A stretch of 64,000 nt of DNA from Pseudomonadota bacterium. GTDB lineage: Bacteria; Pseudomonadota; Gammaproteobacteria; Burkholderiales; Burkholderiaceae_C. Positions within the stretch are counted from its first letter, which is position 1; each line of letters begins with the position of its first letter. The DNA lies in contig JAEZWW010000026.1 of the NCBI GenBank assembly GCA_023442945.1, positions 62,001-126,000 of the forward strand, written 5' to 3'. The position numbers and the translations under genes were made by a program. Positions 43,003 to 50,536 of the stretch are shown piece by piece. The notes beneath the pieces were generated by a model. The model was not told where the DNA came from. It searched no databases and was given only the letters and a program-made list of their open reading frames with translations.

Positions 43003-44229
43003 ATGAGCCACGAAACACAAAACACCTCCGCCACCGCACTGACCGCCCCCACGCGCCGCCGCCGTTTGCTGGCCGGTGGCGGCCTGCTGCTGGGCGCGTC
43101 CGCCGTTGGCCTGCCGCGCCTGGCGCGGGCGCAGGGGCAGAAGATCCGCGTCGGCTTCATGCTGCCGTACACCGGCACGTTCGCGCAGATCGGCAATGCG
43201 ATCGAAGCCGGCTTTCGCATGGCGATCGCCGAGCAGGGCGGCAAGCTGGCCGGGCGCGAGGTGGAATTCATCAAGCTGGACGACGAATCCGAGCCGTCCA
43301 AGGGCGTGGAAAACGCGCAGAAGCTGGTACAGCGCGACAAGGTCGACGTGATCGTCGGCACCGTGCATTCGGGCGTGCAAATGGGCATCCAGAAAGTGGC
43401 GCGCGAAACCGGCGTGCTGTGTCTGATCCCCAACGCCGGCGTGCACGCGGCCACGCGCGCCATGTGCGCGCCCAACGTGTTCCGCACCAGCTTCAGCAAC
43501 AGCCAGCCCACGCTGGCGCTGGGCAAGCCGATGGTGGACAAGGGCTTGAAGAAGGCGGTGTGGATCAGCTGGAAGTACGCGGCGGGCGAAGAGGCGTTTG
43601 AAGGCTTCAAGGACAGCTACACCAAGGCCGGCGGCACGATTTTGAAAGACCTGTGGCTGCCGTTCCCGAACGTGGAATTCCAGGCGCTCTTGACCGAGAT
43701 CGCCAGCCTGAAGCCCGACGCCGTGGCCTGCATGTTTGCCGGCGCGGGCGCGGGCAAGTTCATCACCGATTACGCGCGCGCGGGGCTGAAGGGCAAGATC
43801 CCGCTGTGGGGTTCGGGCTTCTTGACCGAGGGCGTGCTGGACGCCGCTGGCCCCGCCGCCGACGGCATCATGACCACCATGCACTACAGCGATTCGCTGG
43901 ACACGCCGCGCAACAAGCAGTTTCGCACCGAGTACGCCAAGATGTTCAAGTCGCAGCCGGACGTGTATTCGGTGCAGGGCTACGACGCGGGTCAGTTGCT
44001 GGCCATCGGCGCCAAGGCGGTGAACGGCGATTTGAACGCCAAGCCCGCGCTGTACAAGGCGATGGAGTCCGCCGTGATCGACAGCCCGCGCGGCAAGTGG
44101 ACCATGAGCAAGGCCCACAACCCGGTGCAGGACTTCTACCTGCGCGAGGTCGTCAAGGGCGAGAACAAGGTGCTGGGCGTGGCCGCCAAGGCGCTCTCGG
44201 ACTCCGGCGCAGGCTGCAAGCTGGGTTGA
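43003..44229 (+). CDS. ABC transporter substrate-binding protein, Liv/branched-chain type
   Basis: A 408-aa periplasmic receptor of peripheral-binding fold type I. The N-terminus carries a twin-arginine-like signal (TRRRRLLAGGGLLLGASAVG) with cleavage after ARA near residue 45. The mature part has IRVGFMLPYTGTFAQIGNAI, KLDDESEPSKGVENAQKLVQ and VIVGTVHSGVQMGI, as in LivJ/urea/amide-type receptors. No permease or ATPase gene accompanies it here, so the ligand and partner are unknown; the acyl-CoA synthetase upstream suggests an aromatic or fatty acid. A terminator follows at 44291. Confidence 0.9.
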   Translation: MSHETQNTSATALTAPTRRRRLLAGGGLLLGASAVGLPRLARAQGQKIRVGFMLPYTGTFAQIGNAIEAGFRMAIAEQGGKLAGREVEFIKLDDESEPSKGVENAQKLVQRDKVDVIVGTVHSGVQMGIQKVARETGVLCLIPNAGVHAATRAMCAPNVFRTSFSNSQPTLALGKPMVDKGLKKAVWISWKYAAGEEAFEGFKDSYTKAGGTILKDLWLPFPNVEFQALLTEIASLKPDAVACMFAGAGAGKFITDYARAGLKGKIPLWGSGFLTEGVLDAAGPAADGIMTTMHYSDSLDTPRNKQFRTEYAKMFKSQPDVYSVQGYDAGQLLAIGAKAVNGDLNAKPALYKAMESAVIDSPRGKWTMSKAHNPVQDFYLREVVKGENKVLGVAAKALSDSGAGCKLG

Positions 44230-44242
44230 GTGAATCGGCCAA

Positions 44243-44290
44243 CTTGCTATTTAAAAAGAAGCTGGCTGCGCAATTGGCTGTAGGGCCAGA
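44243..44290 (-). repeat. Dispersed repeat copy after the Liv-type receptor gene
   Basis: On the minus strand it reads CTCTGGCCCTACAGCC, AATTGCGCAGCCAGCTTC and TTTTTAAATAGCAA. It directly adjoins the terminator stem at 44291-44313. Confidence 0.8.
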
Positions 44291-44313
44291 GCCCGATTTC
44301 TTATAAATCGGGC
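44291..44313. terminator. Bidirectional terminator between convergent genes
   Basis: GCCCGATTT (44291-44299) and AAATCGGGC (44305-44313) form a perfect 9-bp stem with the loop CTTAT. It lies between the stop of the Liv-type receptor gene (44229) and the stop of the DUF1439 gene (44317), 3 bp away, and the AAA/TTT ends of the stem give short U-tracts in both directions. Confidence 0.7.
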
Positions 44314-44316
44314 GAG

Positions 44317-44925
44317 TCAGCCTGCCCCCTTGGGGCCCAGTTCGATCCGCAGGCCTTCGGGCAGCACGCGCAGCGCGTTCACTGCCCAGCCCAGGTTGCG
44401 CGCCATACCCAGGTATTCCTCGGGGATGCGGTACAGCACCATGTTCGACAGCAGGGTTTCGGCCGCACGCGGGCCGTACTGCGACAGCAGCTGGCGCTGT
44501 GCGGGCGGCACCTGGTCGACGTCAACGCGGTTGACCTTGAGGTCGGCCATGCGGATCGCGCCTTCCTGGTCGTCAAAGCGCAGGCCGTAGTCCAGGTCCA
44601 GCCCGCCGGTGTAGCGCGAGCCGGTCAGCTTTTCGGCCAGCACCAGATCCACCGCCGTGCCCAGCCGGTTGGTTTGCGGCAGCAGGCGCAGGCGCGGCGA
44701 CTGCAGCGACAGATCGGCCAGGCCCGAGAAATTGCGTGTGTACGGAAAGCGCTTGGCCACCAGATCGTTCAGTTGGCCTTGCGACAGCGTCATCGTGCGC
44801 AGCACGTTGGCGGCGCTGGTGCCCGCCGCGCAAGCGCTGAGCGGCGGCAGCAGCGCCGCCAGACCCGCGCCGGTGACCAGGCGCTGCCACTGGCGCCGTG
44901 TGAGAGAAGAGTGGGCTTCGGACAT
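44317..44925 (-). CDS. DUF1439 lipoprotein (YceB-like)
   Basis: A 202-aa protein with a lipoprotein signal ending in the lipobox LSAC (PPLSACAAG, Cys near residue 32) after a TRRQWQRLVTGAG start. The body matches the DUF1439/YceB beta-rich lipid-binding-like domain: SQGQLNDLVAKRFPYTR, LGTAVDLVLAEKLTGSRYTG, GLRFDDQEGAIRMADLKV. It is a likely outer-membrane lipoprotein of unknown function. Its ATG lies 5 bp downstream of the stop codon of the RcnB-like gene. Confidence 0.82.
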   Translation of the reverse strand: MSEAHSSLTRRQWQRLVTGAGLAALLPPLSACAAGTSAANVLRTMTLSQGQLNDLVAKRFPYTRNFSGLADLSLQSPRLRLLPQTNRLGTAVDLVLAEKLTGSRYTGGLDLDYGLRFDDQEGAIRMADLKVNRVDVDQVPPAQRQLLSQYGPRAAETLLSNMVLYRIPEEYLGMARNLGWAVNALRVLPEGLRIELGPKGAG

Positions 44926-44930
44926 CGCGT

Positions 44931-45626
44931 TCAAAACAGTTGACCCAGGTCGATGATCGCATCCACCACCAGGCGGGAGCCGACCGGCATCAGCACGATG
45001 TCGTTGGCCACGCGCCCATAGCGGTAGCCTGACGGCGGCGGGCCCAGTTGGACCAGGATCGGCTGCGGCACCGCGTAATAGGCCACCCCCGCGGGCAGCG
45101 GCCGGCCCACGGCCCATTTGCGCGCCTGGCCCGGCGGCATGCAGCCGTTGTGCTTTTTCGCCAGGCCCGGCGGGCAATGGCCGGTGCGCACCTGCTGGCC
45201 GTACCAGTCGCGTGCGTAACGGCGATGGCTGTCGTTGAAGTAGCCGCCCGGTGTGATGACGACGGCGGGCGGGCGACTGTAGCGGTCGTGGCGATCACGG
45301 TCGCGCTCGCGCCGATCCTCATAGGCATGGCGACGATCCTGATCGCGCTGGGCTTCCCAGTGCTCGCGGCGGTCGCGCTCGGCCCGATCACGCTGCTTGT
45401 CGTACTCGCGCTCGCGCTTTTTGTCTTGCTTGCGATCGTCGCGGCCATGGCGGTCGTCGCCACGGTCGTGGCGCGGCCCGCGGTCGGACTTGTCGGGATG
45501 ACCGTGTTTGCCATTGCCGTTGCCCGCCCATTCGGGTTTTTCGGCCATGGCGCTGCCCAGCGTCAGCAGGGCCGCCAGGGCGATCAGGCCGGTGCGCAGC
45601 GCGCCCAGCGATAGGGGTTTGTTCAC
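44931..45626 (-). CDS. RcnB/CigR-like periplasmic protein with charged low-complexity domain
   Basis: A 231-aa secreted protein. GTG at 45626 follows AGGAGAAATCC. Residues 1-28 are a signal peptide (LIALAALLTLGSAMA). Residues 30-125 are almost entirely Asp, Arg, His, Lys and Glu (for example KREREYDKQRDRAERDRREH) and probably disordered. The C-terminal part has HCPPGLAKKHNGCMPPGQAR and KWAVGRPLPAGVAYYAVP, the domain of RcnB/anti-virulence CigR proteins. Function is uncertain; metal or polyanion binding is possible from composition. Confidence 0.78.
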   Translation of the reverse strand: MNKPLSLGALRTGLIALAALLTLGSAMAEKPEWAGNGNGKHGHPDKSDRGPRHDRGDDRHGRDDRKQDKKREREYDKQRDRAERDRREHWEAQRDQDRRHAYEDRRERDRDRHDRYSRPPAVVITPGGYFNDSHRRYARDWYGQQVRTGHCPPGLAKKHNGCMPPGQARKWAVGRPLPAGVAYYAVPQPILVQLGPPPSGYRYGRVANDIVLMPVGSRLVVDAIIDLGQLF

Positions 45627-45865
45627 GGATTTCTCCTCTTTCTCAGGGGGCTGCTGCACGGGCGCTGGTTGGCACGGCGTGCTGGTCGACTGATGACGCG
45701 AACGCACTTCTTTGCGCCCAAGCCCAACGGCCTGCATGTCTTTAACCCCGCAGCCTGCCGCCGCGTTGACGGCGGCCGCCCTGGCTGGGTCTATCGCAGC
45801 GTCGGTGCGTGTCCCAGACTCGGTGCCCATCAGCGCAAATGGACCGCTGAAGGGCGCCTGGGCGG

Positions 45866-46228
45866 TCAGCCGCCGTTGGCGCCCGGGTCGCGCACGAAGG
45901 GGTGGCTCTTGCCGCTGCGGTCGCCACCGAAATACCCGCGGTCGTAGCGGTCGCGATCGCGGTTGTGGCGGTCGTAGCGGTGGTCGCGATCCCGGTGGTC
46001 GCGGTCCCGCTGCCAAGCGTTGCCATCGTTATAGCGGTCGTTTCGGCTGCGGCGGTGCTTGTCGTGGCGCCAGTAGCCATCGTGGTCGCCGTGGTCGATG
46101 CGCCGGCCGTAGCGGTCAAAGCCTTTGCTGGCGCCCGGTGAATCCTGGGCCGCCGCGCCGCCCCAGGCGACCATGGCCGCCAGGGCCAGCAAGCCAACGC
46201 GCAGGTGGCGCAAGGTGAGGATTTTCAT
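45866..46228 (-). CDS. Secreted Asp/Arg/His-rich small protein
   Basis: A 120-aa protein with a signal peptide (LRVGLLALAAMVAWGGAAAQ) and a mature part dominated by Asp, Arg, His and Tyr in short repeats (RDRDHRDRDHRYDRHNRDRD). I recognise no family. It lies 239 bp upstream of, and on the same strand as, the RcnB-like gene, whose charged middle domain is similar in composition, so the two may be related by duplication of the low-complexity part. ATG 46228 follows AAAGGAGAT. The 210 bp beyond it, up to 46438, shows nothing else. Confidence 0.7.
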   Translation of the reverse strand: MKILTLRHLRVGLLALAAMVAWGGAAAQDSPGASKGFDRYGRRIDHGDHDGYWRHDKHRRSRNDRYNDGNAWQRDRDHRDRDHRYDRHNRDRDRYDRGYFGGDRSGKSHPFVRDPGANGG

Positions 46229-46438
46229 GGGGATCTCCTTTCTGGTGGGCGGACAAAGCGACGCCACAGCCGGGCGCCCTTCGTCCGCTTTCGGTCAGGC
46301 GCTGGGCGCCTGCGTTCCGGTGGCTCCCAGCTTAGGGCGGCGCCGCGGCCGGCCTGTAGGACGCTGCCGCGTTCCTATCCGGTCAAGGTCGAATCCGCGC
46401 GCCAAATGTTTCGGTGCGTGGCGCAGTGCGTCCAGGCG

Positions 46439-47278
46439 TTACGGGCGCCAGCCTAAGCCGTCGGTGGTGCCATTCGGCACAGCGCCGCGCTGCGGCCGGT
46501 ATTCGCAACCGACCCAGCCGTCCCAGCCGCACGCGGCGGCGACGTCGTCGATCACGGCCAACAGGTAGGGGGAGTTCAGCTCGCCCACGTTGGGTTCGTG
46601 CCGCTCGGGCACGCCGGCGATCTGGAAATGCCCGACGCGGCCGGTGGGCAGGGTCTGGCGGATCTTGGTGGCGAGGTCGCCTTCCATGATCTGCGCGTGG
46701 TACAGGTCGAACTGCACTTTCAGGTTCGGCGCGCCCACGGCCTGCACGACGGCGTGCGCCTGGTCCTGCCGGTTCAAGAAGAAGCCGGGCATGTCGCGCG
46801 TGTTGATCGGCTCGATCAGGATGTCCACGCCCGCGGCTGCCGCCTGCTGCGCGGCCCAGCGCAGATTGCTCTCATAAACGGAGCTGGCCGCGCTGGTTGC
46901 ACTAGGGCTGACGGCCGATTCGGCAGGAATTCCCGCCATGCAATGCACGCGCGGGCACTGCAGCGCCTCGGCGTAGCGCAGCGCCCATTGCACGCCGGTG
47001 CGGAAGTCCTCCTCGCTGCCGGCCAGGCTGGCCGTGCCGCGCAAGCCCTCGGCCCACGCGCGTTCAAACCCCGCCGCATCGGACCCGCCCGGCGGCGCGT
47101 TGAACAGCACCTGCTGCAAGCCGTTGCCGCGCAACCGCGCGGCGATCTCTTCGGGCGCGAAGCTGTAGGGAAAGAGAAATTCCACGCCGTTGAAGCCATC
47201 GCGCGCGGCGGCTTCAAAGCGGTCGAGGAAGGGCAGCTCTTGGTAGAGCATGCTGAGGTTGGCGGCGAGGCGGGGCAT
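46439..47278 (-). CDS. hyi: Hydroxypyruvate isomerase family protein
   Basis: A 279-aa TIM-barrel sugar isomerase of the Hyi/OtnI family, which interconverts hydroxypyruvate and tartronate semialdehyde. Metal and acid residues are in DGFNGVEFLFPY, VDILIEPINTRDMPGFFL, FDLYHAQIMEGDL, HFQIAGVPERHEPNVGELN and WVGCEYRPQ. Residues about 120-136 (ESAVSPSATSAASSVY) come from an in-frame copy of the dispersed repeat inserted where the family has a short loop after MAGIP, so the protein is longer than usual (about 260 aa). ATG 47278 fits family N-termini (MPRLAANLSMLY). Confidence 0.88.
   Translation of the reverse strand: MPRLAANLSMLYQELPFLDRFEAAARDGFNGVEFLFPYSFAPEEIAARLRGNGLQQVLFNAPPGGSDAAGFERAWAEGLRGTASLAGSEEDFRTGVQWALRYAEALQCPRVHCMAGIPAESAVSPSATSAASSVYESNLRWAAQQAAAAGVDILIEPINTRDMPGFFLNRQDQAHAVVQAVGAPNLKVQFDLYHAQIMEGDLATKIRQTLPTGRVGHFQIAGVPERHEPNVGELNSPYLLAVIDDVAAACGWDGWVGCEYRPQRGAVPNGTTDGLGWRP
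46871..46922 (-). repeat. Dispersed repeat copy inside hyi (in frame)
   Basis: On the minus strand it reads GAATCGGCCGTCAGCCCTAG, TGCAACCAGCGCGGCCAGC and TCCGTTTATGAGAG, matching the copy at 16833-16895 base for base over much of the core. It is translated as a Ser/Ala-rich insertion in hydroxypyruvate isomerase. Confidence 0.8.
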
Positions 47279-47379
47279 GCGGATATCTTCGCCGGTTTTG
47301 ATGTAGCCCAGATCGCGTTTGATGCAGTCAGTGTGATGAATGAAAGGGTCTTGGCACAGAGCGACCGCCATGGCGAGCG

Positions 47380-48084
47380 TCAGCCCAATGTCTGCTCAAG
47401 CTCACTCCAAGGAATCTTAGAAAGCGTGTCACCTTCGGGCCACCGATCGGGCCCTTCGCAAACTGAAATCGGCTTTCCAGCATCCAGCGGATCACCGGAC
47501 CACGTCATAGAGAGCGGCAGGGCCGTGTGGAGCGCGCGGACGACGGTCAGTTCAGTCCTGGGGCGGAAGCTGCTTTTAAATGGGTCCTGATCATTCAATG
47601 CGAGCATCAGGGCCTCCTGGTCGTAGAAGGCGAATGCGTCGTGCTCGGAACAGCGCAGCATGTACAAAAGCCCTCCACGCTCGGGTTCCTGAAAGCACTT
47701 GGCTTCGGCAAAGACATACCGTTCCTCGTTCACCTGTGCTTCGTGCACATCGCGCCGCAGTGCCACGCGGTCGTCGGGCCGTTGGCGTGCAGAACGGATG
47801 CTCGACACAACGGCGATGACGAAGCACGCAGGTGTGGCGATGGCCATCACCCAGACGGTCACTTGGGATGTCAAGCCCAAATGAATATCCCAGATCTTTC
47901 CCGCGATCCAGCCGACGAAAAAATAGGCCACCATCAAACAAAGCAAGCTGACGGCCCACAGCACCAGCGCCTCTTCCGCTGTGTCTTTCAGCCGGCGCGC
48001 TGTCGTCGGTGCGACGCTCAACATCCGCCGCGCTTCAGCGCGTTCCTCAGGTGATGCCACGCGCCGCGTGACCTCAACTGACAT
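47380..48084 (-). CDS. Hypothetical membrane protein
   Basis: A 234-aa protein with a charged N-terminus (residues 1-40), two hydrophobic segments at about 41-64 and 74-94, and a long soluble C-terminal domain (for example YVFAEAKCFQEPERGGLLYM and ALMLALNDQDPFKSSFRP). I recognise no family. ATG 48084 is the first in-frame start giving this layout, and it lies 21 bp downstream of the stop of ugd, so it may be the last gene of that operon. Confidence 0.65.
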   Translation of the reverse strand: MSVEVTRRVASPEERAEARRMLSVAPTTARRLKDTAEEALVLWAVSLLCLMVAYFFVGWIAGKIWDIHLGLTSQVTVWVMAIATPACFVIAVVSSIRSARQRPDDRVALRRDVHEAQVNEERYVFAEAKCFQEPERGGLLYMLRCSEHDAFAFYDQEALMLALNDQDPFKSSFRPRTELTVVRALHTALPLSMTWSGDPLDAGKPISVCEGPDRWPEGDTLSKIPWSELEQTLG

Positions 48085-48104
48085 TTGCGGGCGCTCCAGC
48101 GGCG

Positions 48105-49448
48105 CTACGCTGACGCCGCGGGCGTCGCCGGTCGCCCAATCGACTCGTACGTCAAGCCATGGCGCGCGACCACGGCGGGGTCGTACAGGTTGCGGCCGTC
48201 GAAGACGATGCGATCGCGCAGGGCGCGGGCGACGCGGTCGAAGTCGGGCACGCGGAACTGCTTCCATTCGGTGACGATGGCCAGCGCGTCGGCGCCGTCC
48301 AGCGCGGCCATGGGCGAATCGCAGAAGACCAGGTCGGGCCGGTCGCCGAAGATGCGGCGCGCTTCGCGCATGGCCACCGGGTCGTGCGCGCGCACCTGGG
48401 CGCCAGCGGCCCACAGCGCCTGCAGCAGGTTGCGGCTGGGCGCTTCGCGCATGTCGTCGGTTTCAGGCTTGAAGGCCAGACCCCACACAGCGATGGTCTT
48501 GCCGCGCAGGTCGGCGCCGTAGTGCGCCAGGATGCGCTCGGCCAGCACTTCACGCTGCGCGTCGTTGCGGCGCTCGACGGCCAGCAGCACTTCGGGCCGG
48601 TAGTCGATCGACTGCGCGGTGTGGATCAGCGCCTTCACGTCCTTGGGGAAGCAGCTGCCGCCGTAGCCTGCGCCGGGGTAGATGAAGTGGTAGCCGATGC
48701 GCGGGTCGCTGCCGATGCCGCGGCGCACGGCTTCGATGTCGGCGCCCAGGCGTTCGGCCAGGCCGGCGATCTCGTTGATGAAGCTGATCTTGGTGGCCAG
48801 CATGGCGTTGGCGGCGTACTTGGTCAGCTCGGCGCTCTTCACATCCATCAGCACGATGCGGTCGTGGTTGCGGTTGAAGGGCGCGTACAGCTCGCGCAGT
48901 TGGCGCTCGGCCGCGGCGCTGCTGGTGCCGATGACGATGCGGTCAGGCCGCATACAGTCGGCCACGGCCGCGCCTTCTTTCAAGAATTCGGGATTGGACA
49001 CCACTTCAAACGCAATGTCGGCGCCGCGTGCGGCCAGCGTCTGGCGCACTTCGGCCGCGACCTTATCGGCCGTGCCCACGGGCACCGTCGACTTGTTGAC
49101 GATGGTCTTGGGCCGGTCCATGTGGGTGGCGATGGTGCGCGCGACCGCCAGCACGTGCTGCAGGTCGGCGCTACCGTCTTCGTCCGGCGGCGTGCCGACG
49201 GCCAGGAAGATCAGCTCGCCATGCGCCACACCTTCGGCCGCGTCGGTGGTGAAGTGCAGGCGCCCGGCCGCGTGGTTGGCTTGCACCAGCGGCGCCAGGC
49301 CGGGCTCATGGATCGGGATCTGCCCGGCCTGCAACGCGGCGACCTTGGCCGCGTCAATGTCCACGCACATGACGTTGTGGCCCACGTCCGCCAGCACGGC
49401 GCCTTGCACGAGGCCAACGTAGCCGGTGCCGAAAACGGTGACTTTCAT
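48105..49448 (-). CDS. ugd: UDP-glucose 6-dehydrogenase
   Basis: A 447-aa enzyme that oxidises UDP-glucose to UDP-glucuronate with two NAD+. The N-terminal NAD motif is VFGTGYVGLVQGAVLADVGH. The catalytic Cys lies in YPGAGYGGSCFPKDVKAL near residue 260, and LLAVERRNDAQREVLAERIL, TIAVWGLAFKPETDDMREAP and IVTEWKQFRVPDFD follow. ATG 49448 overlaps the epimerase stop (ATGA at 49448-49445). Together they can supply UDP-glucuronate and UDP-galacturonate for surface glycans. Confidence 0.93.
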   Translation of the reverse strand: MKVTVFGTGYVGLVQGAVLADVGHNVMCVDIDAAKVAALQAGQIPIHEPGLAPLVQANHAAGRLHFTTDAAEGVAHGELIFLAVGTPPDEDGSADLQHVLAVARTIATHMDRPKTIVNKSTVPVGTADKVAAEVRQTLAARGADIAFEVVSNPEFLKEGAAVADCMRPDRIVIGTSSAAAERQLRELYAPFNRNHDRIVLMDVKSAELTKYAANAMLATKISFINEIAGLAERLGADIEAVRRGIGSDPRIGYHFIYPGAGYGGSCFPKDVKALIHTAQSIDYRPEVLLAVERRNDAQREVLAERILAHYGADLRGKTIAVWGLAFKPETDDMREAPSRNLLQALWAAGAQVRAHDPVAMREARRIFGDRPDLVFCDSPMAALDGADALAIVTEWKQFRVPDFDRVARALRDRIVFDGRNLYDPAVVARHGLTYESIGRPATPAASA

Positions 49449-50536
49449 ACTTGGTAAAACTCCCTGTACCAGCGCACGAAGCGCGCCACGCCTTCGCCGA
49501 CCGGCGTGGCCGGCTTGAAGCCCACCCACGCCGCCAGGGCCGACACGTCGGCCGCGGTGCTGTGCATGTCGCCCGGCTGGATCGGCAGCATGCGCTTGTC
49601 GGCGGTGGTGCCCAGCGCGGCTTCGATGGCGGCGATGTAGTCCATCAGCACGGTGGGCGCGCTGTTGCCGATGTTGAAGATGCGGTAGGGCGCCGTGCTG
49701 GTGCCGGGGTTGGGCGCCAGCGGGTCGTAGGCCGAGTCGGGCGTGGCGGGCTTGTCCAGCACGCGGAGCACGCCTTCGACGATGTCGTCGATGTAAGTGA
49801 AGTCGCGCACCAGCTGACCGTTGCCGTACACGTCGATCGGCTCGCCGGCGAGCATGGCGCGGGTGAACTTGAACAGCGCCATGTCCGGCCGGCCCCAAGG
49901 GCCGTACACGGTGAAAAAGCGCAGGCCGGTGGTCGGCATGCCGTAAAGGTGGGCATAGCTGTGCGCCATCACCTCGTTGGCCTTTTTGGTGGCGGCGTAG
50001 TAGCTGACCGGATGGTCGACCGCGTCGCGTTCGCTGTAGGGCAGCTTGGCGTTGCCGCCGTACACGCTGGAGCTGCTGGCGTAGACCAGGTGCTGCACTT
50101 GCGCGGTGCGGCAGCCCTGCAGCACGTTGCCGAAGCCGAGCAAGTTGCTGTCGGTGTAATCGTCAGGCTGGTCGATGGAATAGCGCACGCCGGCCTGCGC
50201 GGCCAGGTGCAGCACACGCGTGGGGCGCACGCGCGCGAACAGCGCGGCCATGCCAACGCGGTCGGCCACGTCCAGCCGCTCAAAGCGGAAGTTGGGGTGC
50301 GACGTCAGCCGCGCCAGGCGCGCTTCTTTCAGCGCCGGGTCGTAATAAGCGTTCAGGCTGTCGATGCCGACCACGGTGTCGCCGCGCGCCAGCAGGCGTT
50401 CGGCGCAGTGCATGCCGATGAATCCGGCGGCGCCAGTAACGAGAATCGCCCCCGCGCTCGTCATCGCGCGAGGTTCACTGTCCCCTGAGGGGGCGCTTGC
50501 ACCCTCAGGGCGGTCCTGTGACGAAGCGGTGCTCAT
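49445..50536 (-). CDS. UDP-glucuronate 4-epimerase-like NAD-dependent epimerase
   Basis: A 363-aa SDR-fold sugar-nucleotide epimerase. The NAD site is VTGAAGFIGMHCAERLLARG, the active-site Ser is in YASSSSVYGGNAKLPYSE, and YYAATKKANEVMAHSYAHLY gives Tyr/Lys. FFTVYGPWGRPDMALFKFTR is characteristic of UDP-GlcA epimerases (LpsL/Gla type). The start is taken at ATG 50536, which has a strong AGGAGGTA 8 bases upstream; a shorter form from ATG 50464 lacks a ribosome-binding site. The first 24 residues span a perfect hairpin (50483-50510). It overlaps the GT39 gene by 4 bases. Confidence 0.88.
   Translation of the reverse strand: MSTASSQDRPEGASAPSGDSEPRAMTSAGAILVTGAAGFIGMHCAERLLARGDTVVGIDSLNAYYDPALKEARLARLTSHPNFRFERLDVADRVGMAALFARVRPTRVLHLAAQAGVRYSIDQPDDYTDSNLLGFGNVLQGCRTAQVQHLVYASSSSVYGGNAKLPYSERDAVDHPVSYYAATKKANEVMAHSYAHLYGMPTTGLRFFTVYGPWGRPDMALFKFTRAMLAGEPIDVYGNGQLVRDFTYIDDIVEGVLRVLDKPATPDSAYDPLAPNPGTSTAPYRIFNIGNSAPTVLMDYIAAIEAALGTTADKRMLPIQPGDMHSTAADVSALAAWVGFKPATPVGEGVARFVRWYREFYQV
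50483..50510. repeat. 9-bp perfect inverted repeat in the epimerase N-terminal codons
   Basis: CCCTGAGGG (50483-50491) and CCCTCAGGG (50502-50510) surround the 10-nt loop GGCGCTTGCA. It is translated in the extra N-terminal segment (EGASAPSGDSEP) and may be a second kind of dispersed palindrome or a structure that affects translation. Confidence 0.55.

Noticed and set aside
45270..45520. Repetitive-looking CGGTCGTGGCGATCACGG-type DNA, at first suggestive of a tandem or CRISPR-like array
   Set aside because: There is no constant repeat-spacer period. It is the codon pattern of the Asp/Arg/His-rich region of a secreted protein; the same applies at 45940-46080.
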